A stretch of DNA of 64,000 nt from Rhizobium leguminosarum bv. trifolii WSM2297 (GTDB taxonomy: Bacteria > Pseudomonadota > Alphaproteobacteria > Rhizobiales > Rhizobiaceae): positions 4,518,146 through 4,582,145 of the forward strand of contig NZ_JH719395.1 in NCBI RefSeq assembly GCF_000271845.1, read 5' to 3'. A program made the position numbers and the translations under genes. How positions within the stretch are numbered: position 1 is the stretch's first letter; the number at the start of each line of letters is the position of its first letter. The notes beneath the pieces are model-generated. The model ran no database searches and had not been told where the DNA came from. It was given only the letters and a program-made list of their open reading frames with translations. This document shows positions 18,412 through 27,905 of this stretch, in pieces.

Positions 18412-19470
18412 TTGGAAAACTCGGGGACTCTGCCGCAGAATTCGTCTCGGCCAGATGGTTCGCAGGATGCAACCCTCCATCCGAGACAGTCAGGCGTCAC
18501 ACTGGGGCTGAAGCTATTGAGCCTTGGCCCACTACTGATCCTCATCATGCTCATCGTCGTCGTCAGTGTGATCACGCCGGCTTTTCTAAAGCCCGTTAAC
18601 CTGGGGAACATTCTGGCGCAGACAGCAGTGATCGCTGTTGTGGCAATGGGCCAGCAACTCGTTATCCTGACGCGCGGCATCGACCTGTCGGTCGGCTCGA
18701 ATCTCGCGCTGGCGACGGTCATCGGCGGACTTGTCTACCAGCAGGTTGATTCCTCATTCATCGTCATTATGGCCATGCTCCTTGCAGGTGCTGCCGTTGG
18801 CGCAATCAACGGGGTGGTCTTTGTCTATGGTCGGCTGCCACACCCCTTTATCATTACACTGGCAACCTTGAGCATCTGCCGCGGTGTGGCACTTGCATTG
18901 GCGCCCGGCCACACGACCATGCGCGGCATGCCGGATGCGGTGACCGCGATCGGTGGGAGTACGACGCTTGGTGTGCCCAATTCCTTTTTTGTCGTCGGGA
19001 TGTTCGGACTTCTTTTTCTGATCCTGACGAAGTCGATGGTCTGCGGCCGGTGGATCTATGCGGTCGGCGGGTCGCCGAACGCCGCCAGAAGCATGGGTAT
19101 ACCGGTAAGGGGCGTTCTGCTGTCGACCTACATCGTTTCCGGCTTTTGCGCCGGTGTCGGCGCGGTGCTGCTTGCCGGCCGGACGGGCGCCGCCTCGCCG
19201 ATCTACGGCAATCTCCTGGAACTCGACACGATTGCTGCGGTGATTGTCGGTGGCGCCAGCTTCCTTGGCGGACGAGGTCACCTCGGGCACGCCCTGATGG
19301 GCGCCGTGCTGATCGGCGTCATCCGCAATGCCCTGAACCTTCTCGGCATCGACGTCTTCTTTCAGATGATTGCGATTGGCCTCGTCATCGTCATCGCCGT
19401 AGAGGCGGACGTGCTTCGAAACCATCTCGAGGCGCGTGCACGCGTGCTCCAATCGGCGAGAGTCCAATGA
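18412..19470 (+). CDS. sugar ABC transporter permease (RbsC-like)
   Basis: A 352-aa inner-membrane permease of the ribose/xylose/galactose family. The start is a TTG at 18412 after AGGGGGA; no ATG occurs before the first membrane helix. About eight to ten helices are visible and the family signature GIDLSVGSNLALATV sits after the second. EAA-like loop features (AGRTGAASPIYGNLLELDTIAAVIVGG) are conserved. It overlaps the next gene by 4 bp (ATGA), so the two are translationally coupled. Substrate is probably a pentose or related sugar but cannot be set from sequence. Confidence 0.9.
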   Translation: MENSGTLPQNSSRPDGSQDATLHPRQSGVTLGLKLLSLGPLLILIMLIVVVSVITPAFLKPVNLGNILAQTAVIAVVAMGQQLVILTRGIDLSVGSNLALATVIGGLVYQQVDSSFIVIMAMLLAGAAVGAINGVVFVYGRLPHPFIITLATLSICRGVALALAPGHTTMRGMPDAVTAIGGSTTLGVPNSFFVVGMFGLLFLILTKSMVCGRWIYAVGGSPNAARSMGIPVRGVLLSTYIVSGFCAGVGAVLLAGRTGAASPIYGNLLELDTIAAVIVGGASFLGGRGHLGHALMGAVLIGVIRNALNLLGIDVFFQMIAIGLVIVIAVEADVLRNHLEARARVLQSARVQ

Positions 19471-20231
19471 ACCCGGCGCCCACCACACCGGCACTTTCTG
19501 TTCGAAACGCCCAGAAGCGCTTTGGCGCCATCCATGCCCTGAAAAATGTGAGCTTTGATGCTTATTCGGGTCAGGTAACTGCTCTCCTGGGTGACAATGG
19601 CGCCGGCAAGTCGACGCTCGTCAAATGCATCAGCGGGCTTCATAGTCTCGACGAAGGAGAGATCCTCGTGGATGGTGCTCCGGTGTCGCTCCATTCAACG
19701 GCGGCCGCCCGCCGCGCCGGGATTGAAACCGTCTATCAGGACCTGGCGCTTTTCGACAACCTGACCCCCGCACAGAATTTCTACTGCGGGCGAGAAATCT
19801 CTTTCCCCTCCTGGTTGCCGCGTCCGCTCCGGTTTCTCAACACGGGCGAAATGAAGCGGGAAGCGGCGAGCGTCATCGATCGCCTGAAGGTTAAGCTGCC
19901 GAGGTTCGATGCTCCGGTGGCGCTGATGTCTGGGGGACAGCGACAGGCGATCGCGGTCGCGCGCGCCATTGTTTTTGCACGTAAGCTGGTAATTCTTGAC
20001 GAACCAACGGCCGCCCTCGGTCTTCGCGAGTCTCGCCAGGTTCTTGACATTATCAGTCAGCTCAAAGCCGACGGCAATGCCGTGATCATCATCACCCACA
20101 ATATGGAGCACGTCGTCGAAATCGCTGATCGAGCGGTTGTCCTGCGGCAGGGTCGCAAGGTGGGTGAAGTGAAGCCAACGGACGCGAACAAGCAGGACAT
20201 TGTCGCGATGATTGTCGGCGCGGAGGCTTAA
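19467..20231 (+). CDS. sugar ABC transporter ATP-binding protein
   Basis: A 254-aa single-domain ATPase with Walker A GDNGAGKST, signature LMSGGQRQAIAVARA, Walker B LVILDEPTAAL and a switch histidine in IIITHNMEH. Family members (RbsA-like) often have two fused domains; this one has a single domain, as in FrcA-type importers, and likely works as a homodimer with the preceding permease. ATG 19467 overlaps the permease stop. Confidence 0.92.
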   Translation: MNPAPTTPALSVRNAQKRFGAIHALKNVSFDAYSGQVTALLGDNGAGKSTLVKCISGLHSLDEGEILVDGAPVSLHSTAAARRAGIETVYQDLALFDNLTPAQNFYCGREISFPSWLPRPLRFLNTGEMKREAASVIDRLKVKLPRFDAPVALMSGGQRQAIAVARAIVFARKLVILDEPTAALGLRESRQVLDIISQLKADGNAVIIITHNMEHVVEIADRAVVLRQGRKVGEVKPTDANKQDIVAMIVGAEA

Positions 20232-20310
20232 GGAGATCGCTGCTTCGTTGGAGGCAGCGGACAACGAGGCCGCTCTAGAGGAGGGCGGTCGAAACATGGG
20301 AGGTGTAATC

Positions 20311-21228
20311 ATGAAATCGCAATCCCTGCTGGGAGCTGTTGCGCTCCTGGTCGTCGCTGTAGTCCCGTGCCTGGCGCAGGAGCCGGTGAAGCTCGGCTTT
20401 ATAACAAAATTCCCTGTACCGTTCTTCGCGACAATGGAGAACGCAGCCAAAGATTATGCAAAGAGAAATCCCGGCGTCGAGATAATCTATGGCCAAGGGA
20501 CGTCCGCAACCGACATCGAGGGCCAGATTGCACAGATCGAGTCGATGGTAACACGAGGCGTGCAGGGCATTGCCCTTACGCCAGTCGATCCCACCGTATC
20601 CACCGCCCTGGACAAGGCGGTAGCGGCCGGTATCAAGGTCGTCCTGATGGATAACAATATTCCGGACTGGAACGGCAGGACTGCGCTGGCCACGACCAAT
20701 AATTTCGCCGCAGGCAAAATCGCTGGGGAATATCTCAAAACCGTCCTTCATGCCGGCGACACGCTCGGGATTCTCGAGGGCGTGCCTGGCGTGCCAGCGC
20801 TTGATGACCGTGTGAAAGGCATGCTTGAAGGACTAAACGGACTTGACGTCAAGATCGTCGGGAAAGGCGCGACAAACTGTACCGAGGAGCTCGGGATCAG
20901 TGTCGCCGAGGATCTGTTGACGAAAAACCCGGATATCAAGGCGATTTATGCCGCCTGCGGCCCGCCCGCTGCCGGCGCGGCACGCGCGATCAAGAACGCT
21001 GGTACTGCCAATGACAAGATTGTGCTGGTCGGTTTCGATTTTTGCTGCGGCGAAGAGGAGGCGATGAAGAATGGAATAGAGGATGCGTCGGTCGCGCAGT
21101 TTCCCACCAAAATGGCCGAACTCGGTGTGGATGCGCTGGTAAAATCGATCCGCGGAGAGAAGGTTGAGTCTTTGATTGACTCTGGCGCTGCGCTCGTGAC
21201 GCCTGAGAACATGGCAAAATTCAAGTAA
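20311..21228 (+). CDS. periplasmic sugar-binding protein of ABC transporter
   Basis: A 305-aa substrate-binding protein (periplasmic-binding-protein 4 type, ribose/xylose family). ATG 20311 is preferred to ATG 20296 because GGGAGGTG lies 6 nt before it and the Sec signal peptide MKSQSLLGAVALLVVAVVPCLAQ follows, cut before EPVKLGF. The mature domain has GQGTSATDIEGQIAQIESM and GIALTPVDPTVSTALDKA, typical for the family. Third gene of the transporter operon. Confidence 0.9.
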   Translation: MKSQSLLGAVALLVVAVVPCLAQEPVKLGFITKFPVPFFATMENAAKDYAKRNPGVEIIYGQGTSATDIEGQIAQIESMVTRGVQGIALTPVDPTVSTALDKAVAAGIKVVLMDNNIPDWNGRTALATTNNFAAGKIAGEYLKTVLHAGDTLGILEGVPGVPALDDRVKGMLEGLNGLDVKIVGKGATNCTEELGISVAEDLLTKNPDIKAIYAACGPPAAGAARAIKNAGTANDKIVLVGFDFCCGEEEAMKNGIEDASVAQFPTKMAELGVDALVKSIRGEKVESLIDSGAALVTPENMAKFK

Positions 21229-21282
21229 ACCGTTGCCGCTCCGTGCAATTTGCAAAGAGCGCATATGGAGCTTGTTAGTAAA

Positions 21283-21308
21283 CGGCCCGTCCTTCATGGG
21301 GCGGGCCG
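21283..21308 (+). terminator. terminator-like hairpin after sugar ABC operon
   Basis: Inverted repeat CGGCCCG...CGGGCCG with a 12-nt interior, 55 bp after the binding-protein gene. No T-run follows, so Rho-independent termination is only possible, not shown. Confidence 0.3.
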
Positions 21309-21338
21309 GACCTGTGGTCCCTCGAATGCGGCGGCGTT

Positions 21339-21569
21339 TTAGCGCCGCTGGTTCGGCAGCACGCCGGCGCGTTTGTCGGCTTCGATTGCCGAGATCACGT
21401 CGGCATAGGGTTCCTGCCGGGCGACGCTCCAATAGCGCAGCTCGTCGAGCGGGATCTGTTTTCCGGTCATCACGCAGACGACATAGGAGCCGGGCGAGAT
21501 AATCTGGAAATCGCCATCGAGATAGCGAATCTTCGCCTCGCGGTTTCCGTGCCCTTCGAACAAATTCAT
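21339..21569 (-). CDS. DUF2093 domain-containing protein
   Basis: A 76-aa protein (MNLFEGHGNREAKIRYLDGD, then GSYVVCVMTGKQIPLDELRY) matching DUF2093, a small alphaproteobacterial family of unknown function usually found between lpxK and mutL. Here it lies downstream of mutL on the same strand (96 bp gap) but is separated from lpxK by the 3.8-kb GntR/ABC cassette. No signal peptide or catalytic motif. Confidence 0.85.
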   Translation of the reverse strand: MNLFEGHGNREAKIRYLDGDFQIISPGSYVVCVMTGKQIPLDELRYWSVARQEPYADVISAIEADKRAGVLPNQRR

Positions 21570-21665
21570 ATGCTCCGTTCCCTGCAGCCTGTCATTAAAG
21601 CATGTCGCGCAAACTGCGCCGCTTTAGTCTGCCATACTCCCGCACAGGCTGCTTTTCCAGCTTTT

Positions 21666-23468
21666 TTAGCTTCTGCCGAAAAGCCGCTCGATATCGCTGA
21701 GCTTCAATTCGATATAGGTCGGCCGGCCGTGATTGCACTGGCCGGAGCCTGGTGTCACTTCCATTTCCCGCAGCAGTGCGTTCATTTCCTCTGGCCGCAG
21801 CCGCCGTCCGGAGCGCACCGATCCGTGGCAGGCCATCGTCGCCGCCACATATTCGAGCTTGGCCGACAGGCCCGACGCCGTGTCCCATTCGGCAATCTCG
21901 TCGGCAAGCTGGCGGATCAGGCCATGCGCATCGACCTCGCCGAGCATGGCCGGCGTCTCGCGCACGGCGATTGCCCCGGGGCCGAACCGCTCGATCGCCA
22001 GGCCAAGTTCGGAAAGCTCGGCGGCATGCTGCATCAGCCGGTCGCAATCTTCTTCCGGAATGTCGATGATCTCGGGGATGAGCAGCACCTGCGAAGCCAG
22101 CCGCTTGGAATGCAGCGCCTTGCGCATCGCCTCGAACACCAGCCGCTCGTGCGCGGCGTGCTGGTCGACGATGACAAGCCCGTCCTCGGTTTGGGCGACG
22201 ATATAATTAGCGTGGACCTGCGCCCGCGCCGCGCCGAGCGGATAACGCGCGGTGGTGTCGGGTGCTGCCGGCTGCGGCGAAAACTGCGGCTCGGCCCGCG
22301 CCGTCGGCATCGATAGCCCGTCGAAGGAGGCCTGCGGCCGTTCACCGAGACCCGTTGCCGGCTGGTAGGGCCGCGACGGCGAGGTCTCGGCCGACCACGC
22401 CGTCTGCGGCCGCTGCGTCTGCGGCTGAAAGCCGGGGCGGAAGGAGCGCAGCATGTCGCTTGCTCCGGTCGTTGCCGCCCGGCTGCCGTCGCGCGCTAAA
22501 GCCTCGCGGATGGCGCCGACGATCAGGCCGCGCACCAGGCCGGGGTCGCGGAACCGCACGTCGGATTTCGCCGGATGCACGTTGACGTCGACGAGGGCGG
22601 GATCGAGGCTGATCGCCAGCACCGCCACCGGATGGCGGCCTGATGGGATCGTCTCGGCATAGGCGCCGCGGATCGCCGAGAGGATCAGCTTGTCCTGCAC
22701 CGGCCGGCCGTTGACGAAGGCATATTGATGGGCGGAGTTGCCGCGATTGAAGGTCGGCACGCCGGCAAAGCCGGTGAGCGAGATCTCCTCGCGCAGGGCG
22801 TCGAGCGCGATGGCGTTGTCGCGGAATTCCTTGCCGAGCACCTGCGCCATGCGCGCCAAGTGATCGTCGCCGGTCGCCGGAAATTCCAGCGTCGTGCGGT
22901 CCGAGCCAGACAGCACGAAGCGCACGGCTGGAAAGGCGATCGCCATACGCTTGACGATCTCGGTAATGGCGCCGGCCTCGGCCTTCTCGGTCTTCAGGAA
23001 TTTGAGCCGCGCAGGGGTGGCGAAGAACAGATCGCGCACTTCGACGATCGTGCCGGGATTGGCGGCGGCCGGACGCAAATGCGCGATCTTGCCGGCGTTG
23101 ACGGCGATCTCGTGGCCGCCGGCGCTGTCGCGCCTGCGGCTGGCGATGCTGAGCCTTGCCACCGAGCCGATCGAGGGAAGCGCCTCGCCGCGGAAGCCGA
23201 GTGTGCGGATATCCTCGAGTGTCTCCGATAATTTCGAGGTGCAGTGGCGCCTGACCGCCAGTTCCAGATCGGCCGCATCCATGCCCGAGCCGTTGTCGCT
23301 GACCCGCAGCAGCGCCTTGCCGCCGCCCGATGTGGCGATCTCGATGCGCGTCGCGCCGGCGTCGAGCGCGTTTTCGATCAGTTCCTTGGCAGCGCTCGCC
23401 GGCCGTTCGATGACTTCGCCGGCGGCGATCTGGTTGATGAGCGTTTCGGAAAGCTGTCTGATGGCCAT
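21666..23468 (-). CDS. mutL: DNA mismatch repair protein MutL with endonuclease motif
   Basis: Couples mismatch recognition by MutS to strand nicking. The N-terminal GHKL ATPase (residues 1-330) has [19 protein letters not shown] and [11 protein letters not shown] proline/serine-rich linker (330-405) leads to the C-terminal dimerisation domain, which contains [12 protein letters not shown] (Asp435, Glu441, Glu446), fitting the DQHA(x)2E(x)4E nuclease motif, as well as ACHGSVR and CNHGRP. This predicts an endonuclease-active MutL, as expected in bacteria without MutH. Length 600 aa is normal. Confidence 0.96.
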   Translation of the reverse strand: MAIRQLSETLINQIAAGEVIERPASAAKELIENALDAGATRIEIATSGGGKALLRVSDNGSGMDAADLELAVRRHCTSKLSETLEDIRTLGFRGEALPSIGSVARLSIASRRRDSAGGHEIAVNAGKIAHLRPAAANPGTIVEVRDLFFATPARLKFLKTEKAEAGAITEIVKRMAIAFPAVRFVLSGSDRTTLEFPATGDDHLARMAQVLGKEFRDNAIALDALREEISLTGFAGVPTFNRGNSAHQYAFVNGRPVQDKLILSAIRGAYAETIPSGRHPVAVLAISLDPALVDVNVHPAKSDVRFRDPGLVRGLIVGAIREALARDGSRAATTGASDMLRSFRPGFQPQTQRPQTAWSAETSPSRPYQPATGLGERPQASFDGLSMPTARAEPQFSPQPAAPDTTARYPLGAARAQVHANYIVAQTEDGLVIVDQHAAHERLVFEAMRKALHSKRLASQVLLIPEIIDIPEEDCDRLMQHAAELSELGLAIERFGPGAIAVRETPAMLGEVDAHGLIRQLADEIAEWDTASGLSAKLEYVAATMACHGSVRSGRRLRPEEMNALLREMEVTPGSGQCNHGRPTYIELKLSDIERLFGRS

Positions 23469-23652
23469 GGGCTATTTTCGAGGATTCGTGGGCCGGAGGG
23501 AAGGGGCTTCGATAGGCTTTCCCAAAGCGTGATCCGAGGCTCCCGCAAATTTGGGGGTCGCTAATGTTAAGCCGGTTTTAACATAAAAATGGCATTTCTA
23601 ATCATATACCTCCGGAACCTTTCGAAATCGAACAGATGTGGGACGCAAGAGA

Positions 23653-25377
23653 ATGAGTGCCGGCTTCGAAAAGGCGGACACATCATCGGAAACCGACGGG
23701 ATTTCCGCCGTAGCCGATCTGCAGACGGCGCTTTTCGATGTGGTGTGCGACAGCCTTTCGGCAGCTTTCATCATCTATGACAAGAACGATCATCTGATCT
23801 TCGCCAGCCGCCAGACGCTGGAATTCTTCCCGCTGCCGCCGGAGATGCTGAAGCCCGGCACGCGGCTTCGCGATTTCCTCGGCGCGGTCTACGACACCGG
23901 CATTCGCCAGCAATATGACGTCAAGCAGCGCGGCTCGCTGAGCCGCGAGGACTGGCTGTCGCAGAAAATCGCCTCGCATTGGCGCGAGCGCTTCGACGTC
24001 GTCGAGCGCCACGCTGCCGACAGCTGGGTGCGTTTCGTCAAACGCAGGCTGCCCGGCGGTTACGGCGTCACCATCATTTCCGATATTTCCGAAGACAAGA
24101 AGCGCGAAGAGCAATGGCGCTCGGATCTGGAGCGTGTGCAGCTCACCGAGGACATTCTCGACAATCTACCGTTCCCGCTCTTCGTGAAGGACCGCAATCT
24201 CACCTATGTCGCGGTCAACCTCGCCTTTTGCGAGAAATATCAGACCACCGCCGACGAGGTGCTCGGGCGCAAGAGCGCCGATCTCTTCTCGGAAGAGATC
24301 GCCAAGCGCTTCGAGGAAAGCGATCGTCATGTGCTGGAGACCGGCGAGATGTCCGTCTCCCGCCAGCGGCAGATCTCCCGCGACGGCATCGAGCGCGATA
24401 TTGTCAGCCGCAAGCACCGCATCGGCAAGCCGGGCCGCTATTTCCTGGTGTCGACAATGCAGGATCTGCCGCGCGACGGCGCCGATCTCGACGAGTTCGG
24501 CCGGGCATCGGCGATCACCACCTCAAGCAATCAAAGCTATCGCCGCGCCTATGTGCCGGTGCCGAGTGCCGTCGAGCGCCGCGAGCCGGCGGCAATGGAA
24601 GCGATCGTTCCGGAGAATTTCTCCGGCCGCAAGGTCCTCGTCGTCACGGCCGACCTTGCCGCCGAGACCGCCGCGCTGCGGACGCTGTCGAAATACGGTT
24701 TCGAATCCTGCTCGGTGCGCGGCGAGGACGAGGAGGAGCGGTTCCTGGAAATCGCCACTTCCTCCGGCATCTCGCTCGATCTCTTGATCATCGACAACCA
24801 GATGGGCATGCGCTGCCTCGAGCTTGCCGAGCAATACGGGATCCCGGCGCTTGTTATGGACGGTTTCCAGATCGCCAACGAACTCACCTTCCAGATCGCC
24901 CGCCATTTCAACCGCAACAGCCGCAATGGCGGCGCCGCTGCGGATTCGGATTGGGAAATCAGCATTTCCGACGATGTCGTCGGCCTGCAGGTTCTCGTCG
25001 CCGAAGACAATGATATCAACCAGATCGTTTTCTCGCAGATCCTCGAGGGCCTTGGTTATCGCCATATGATCGCGGCGACCGGCGATGAGGCCGTGCGGCT
25101 GTGGGCCGAGCACCGGCCCGAGATCGTGCTGATGGATATTTCGCTGCCGGGCTTCAACGGCTTCGAGGCGGCCCGGCTCATCCGGCAGATGGAGGAAACC
25201 GGCGGCGCAAGCCGCACCCCGATCATCGGCGTGCTCACTCAGGCCTTCGAACGAGACCGCGCCGAATGCGTCAAAGCAGGCATGGACGATGTCATCATGA
25301 AACCCGTCAGCCCCGATATGCTCGAGGCCATCTTCCAGAGGCATCTGATGGATGAGGCCATGCGGGCGCGAGGCTGA
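23653..25377 (+). CDS. PAS-PAS-REC-REC signalling protein without kinase domain
   Basis: A 574-aa protein (ATG 23653; GTG 23638 also possible). Two PAS domains are suggested: one at about residues 25-145 (ALFDVVCDSLSAAFIIYDKN) and one at 160-275 (DILDNLPFPLFVKDRNLTYV). Next comes a degenerate receiver (KVLVVTADLAAE... LLIIDNQMG) lacking the usual acidic pair, and a complete receiver at the end (VLVAEDNDINQ, phospho-Asp in IVLMDISLPGFNG, Lys in DDVIMKPV). No histidine-kinase dimerisation or ATPase domain is seen between them, although the order resembles a hybrid kinase from which the kinase has been lost. It may receive phosphate from a separate kinase. Confidence 0.8.
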   Translation: MSAGFEKADTSSETDGISAVADLQTALFDVVCDSLSAAFIIYDKNDHLIFASRQTLEFFPLPPEMLKPGTRLRDFLGAVYDTGIRQQYDVKQRGSLSREDWLSQKIASHWRERFDVVERHAADSWVRFVKRRLPGGYGVTIISDISEDKKREEQWRSDLERVQLTEDILDNLPFPLFVKDRNLTYVAVNLAFCEKYQTTADEVLGRKSADLFSEEIAKRFEESDRHVLETGEMSVSRQRQISRDGIERDIVSRKHRIGKPGRYFLVSTMQDLPRDGADLDEFGRASAITTSSNQSYRRAYVPVPSAVERREPAAMEAIVPENFSGRKVLVVTADLAAETAALRTLSKYGFESCSVRGEDEEERFLEIATSSGISLDLLIIDNQMGMRCLELAEQYGIPALVMDGFQIANELTFQIARHFNRNSRNGGAAADSDWEISISDDVVGLQVLVAEDNDINQIVFSQILEGLGYRHMIAATGDEAVRLWAEHRPEIVLMDISLPGFNGFEAARLIRQMEETGGASRTPIIGVLTQAFERDRAECVKAGMDDVIMKPVSPDMLEAIFQRHLMDEAMRARG

Positions 25378-25559
25378 TGCATATCATCAGGATATGTGCA
25401 GCGGTTCCGAGCTGACGGCTTAAAACCATGAACTTTAGCCGGGGCCACCCGTCAACTCCCGGAATCTGGGGTGGTTCTAGGAGCAATGCCTGCTGATTTA
25501 CTATCAAATTGTTAAGACATACCGGTCATTCTTTGCCTGGCGCGGGAAAGCTCGGGTGG

Positions 25560-26930
25560 ATGATGAAATCGGCGGACTTAGCTTTCTTGACCGTCGGTCA
25601 GAATGAGCTTCAGGCGATGGCCTATACCGATCCGCTGACCGGATTGGGAAACCGCAATCGCATGCGGGACAAGGTGTTGCAGATCTCTTCCGAGCGCGCC
25701 AGCGACCCGGCCCCCTTCACCATCGGCATCGCCAATCTCGACAGTTTCAAACCGATCAACGATCTTTTCGGCTCGGCCGCCGGCGATGAAATCCTTTGCC
25801 AGGTCGCCCATCGCCTCCGGGCCTGCATTCCCGATGGCGCGCTGGTCACCCGCCATGATGGAGATGAATTCGCCTTCGTGCTGCCGCTGATTTTCGAGCG
25901 GGCGAGTGCCGAGAAATTCGGCCAGATGATCCGCGAGGTGTTGTCGGCCCCCTATGATCTCGGCGACCGCAACGTCCGTCTCTCCGCCTCGCTCGGCTTT
26001 GCCATCTATCCCTTTGCCGGAGAAGATTGCGAGGAACTGCTGAAGAGTGCGGAAACCGCGCTTTACCGTTCCAAGCGCCGCGGCCGCGGCCAGGTCACCG
26101 TCTATTCGCGCGAGATCGCCCAGGAAATGAAGCGGGCGACGCAGCTGGAGCAGGCGCTCAGAAACGCCATCATCTCCGACGCGATCGACGTGCATTTCCA
26201 GCCGATCGTCTCGCTCTCCAACAACCAGGTCGTCGGCTTCGAGGCGCTCGCCCGCTGGAACGATCCGGATCTCGGCTTTGTCTCGCCCGGCGTCTTTGTG
26301 CCGCTCGCCGAAGAGCGTGGCTTCATCGACGCGTTGTCGGAGGCACTGCTGCGCAAGGCTGCTGAAGCCGCCCTTTCCTGGCCGCGCGAACTCTTCCTGT
26401 CGTTCAATCTCTCCTCGGCCCAGCTGATGGATCCGGGCACCAGCGGCAGCATCCTGTCGATCCTCGGCCGCGTCGGCTTTGATCCGCATCGCCTGGAGCT
26501 GGAAATCACCGAGACCGCGGTGATGAGTTCGGCCGATACCGCCCACCGCATCATTGCCGATCTGCGCGCCGCCGGCGTGCGTATTTCGCTCGACGATTTC
26601 GGCACCGGCCAATCGAGCCTCGGGCGCCTGCGCGACTTCATCTTCGACAAGATCAAGATCGACCGCGCCTTCGTCTCCCGCATCAACTCCGACCGCGCCT
26701 CCGAACATATCATCAAGGCGATCCTGACCATGTGCGACGGCCTGGAGCTGGAAGTCGTGGCGGAGGGCATCGAGGATTATGCCGAGGCAGTAAAGCTGCG
26801 CACGCTCGGCTGCGGCATGGGCCAGGGCTATCACTTCGGCCGCCCGGCGGACGGGATCGCCACGCTGCGCTTTCTGCACGAGAATTACTACGATCCGGCC
26901 ACGGTGGAGCGTGTCAGCGCTAGAGCATGA
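25560..26930 (+). CDS. GGDEF-EAL protein, cyclic-di-GMP metabolism
   Basis: A 456-aa cytoplasmic protein (ATGATG at 25560). The GGDEF domain (about 15-185) starts AYTDPLTGLGNRNR, but the active-site motif reads HDGDEF instead of GGDEF, so cyclase activity is doubtful. The EAL domain (about 200-445) looks intact: GFEALARW, LEITETAVM, DDFGTGQSSL, KIDRAFV and VVAEGIED. It is therefore most likely a c-di-GMP phosphodiesterase, perhaps with GTP-binding regulation by the GGDEF half. No membrane segment is seen. The stop codon lies within a palindromic repeat. Confidence 0.9.
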   Translation: MMKSADLAFLTVGQNELQAMAYTDPLTGLGNRNRMRDKVLQISSERASDPAPFTIGIANLDSFKPINDLFGSAAGDEILCQVAHRLRACIPDGALVTRHDGDEFAFVLPLIFERASAEKFGQMIREVLSAPYDLGDRNVRLSASLGFAIYPFAGEDCEELLKSAETALYRSKRRGRGQVTVYSREIAQEMKRATQLEQALRNAIISDAIDVHFQPIVSLSNNQVVGFEALARWNDPDLGFVSPGVFVPLAEERGFIDALSEALLRKAAEAALSWPRELFLSFNLSSAQLMDPGTSGSILSILGRVGFDPHRLELEITETAVMSSADTAHRIIADLRAAGVRISLDDFGTGQSSLGRLRDFIFDKIKIDRAFVSRINSDRASEHIIKAILTMCDGLELEVVAEGIEDYAEAVKLRTLGCGMGQGYHFGRPADGIATLRFLHENYYDPATVERVSARA

Positions 26931-26971
26931 CGCCGAAACGTGCGCGCGGTTTTCGCGCGACATCATGCTCT
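26922..26971. repeat. AGAGCATGAC/CATCATGCTCT palindromic repeat
   Basis: A 50-bp imperfect palindrome beginning AGAGCATGACGCCGAAACGT and ending CATCATGCTCT, with a central CGCGCGGTTTTCGCGCG hairpin. It is related in layout to the GCAATTCC repeats. It overlaps the last codons of the EAL gene, whose TGA stop is inside the left arm. Confidence 0.7.
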
Positions 26972-26986
26972 AACGAACGACCCAGC

Positions 26987-27017
26987 AAAAAGTGATGGCG
27001 CCCCTAGGAGCGCCATC
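26987..27017 (-). terminator. Rho-independent terminator of the PRC-barrel gene
   Basis: On the minus strand the stem GATGGCGC / GCGCCATC with an 8-nt loop is followed by ACTTTTTGC. It lies 57 bp beyond the stop of the PRC-barrel gene. Confidence 0.7.
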
Positions 27018-27073
27018 GCCTACGCTATACTACCGCGCGCGCGGTTTATCTGGCTCCAGCTTCCAACGCCAAT

Positions 27074-27682
27074 TTACTTAGGCGTTGTCGAGCCGGTTGC
27101 CGTGGTATCGGTGCCGGTCGCAGCCGGGGCCTTTTCGGCCGACTGCATGGCCAGCGTCTTGAACTCAGGTGCGGCCTTCAGCGATTCAGCCGTTTCGCTT
27201 GTCGTCAGCTTGACGCTGCCGTCCTGGGTATTCTGGGCGACGGTGATCTTTTCCATCGGGACAGCGACATTCTTTTCGCCGATACCGAGGAAGCCGCCGA
27301 CGCCGACGATTGCAGCAACAAAGCCACCATCCTTCTTGAGGATCAGGTCATTGACGCTGCCGATGCTTTCATTGTTGCCGTTATAGACGGACTGGCCGAT
27401 ATAGGTGTTGGCGCTGACCTGGTCCGGAGCCTGCTCCGTGATATAACCGGCCTGAGCCGTATCTGCTGTCGGTGCTGCGGCCGGTGCCTGTGCGGCATCG
27501 CCTGCGGGCTTGGTGACATCAGGGGTGATGGGCGGCTTCGGTGCTGCCGGATCGGCGGGAGCCGCCTGGGTCGTAGCGGCTGGATCGGCCGGCTTCGGGG
27601 CTGTCTGCGAGAATGCCGCCGGTGCGAAAGCCGTGGCAAACAGTGCGCCAGCGGCAACGGTCGTCAAGAGTTTGCGTGTCAT
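27074..27682 (-). CDS. exported PRC-barrel domain protein
   Basis: A 202-aa secreted protein. A Sec signal peptide (MTRKLLTTVAAGALFATAFA, cut near AFS-Q) is followed by a low-complexity Ala/Pro/Asp-rich linker (about 27-85). A PRC-barrel domain at about 90-170 contains YIGQSVYNGNNESIGSVNDL and FLGIGEKNVAVPMEKI, and a Thr/Ala-rich tail ends the protein. PRC-barrel proteins of this type occur in the rhizobial periplasm; their function is unclear. Single gene with its own terminator. Confidence 0.88.
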   Translation of the reverse strand: MTRKLLTTVAAGALFATAFAPAAFSQTAPKPADPAATTQAAPADPAAPKPPITPDVTKPAGDAAQAPAAAPTADTAQAGYITEQAPDQVSANTYIGQSVYNGNNESIGSVNDLILKKDGGFVAAIVGVGGFLGIGEKNVAVPMEKITVAQNTQDGSVKLTTSETAESLKAAPEFKTLAMQSAEKAPAATGTDTTATGSTTPK

Positions 27683-27905
27683 TTCGAACCTACTTTCATT
27701 TCCCTAGTGTGGTCTTGACCCGGCAATATCGTCTCATTGCCGCGCCGGTTCGAAAGGAAAATGACTGGTGCGCCGATTGGTTCCGGTTGAAAACACGGAA
27801 AATTTCTCGATTCTCACGGAACATTTATCAAGGTGCGGCAACCGAAACGAGAAAAGGCGCTCCAGTCCGGAGCGCCCCTCGCAGGCAAAATTCACATCGC
27901 CATTT

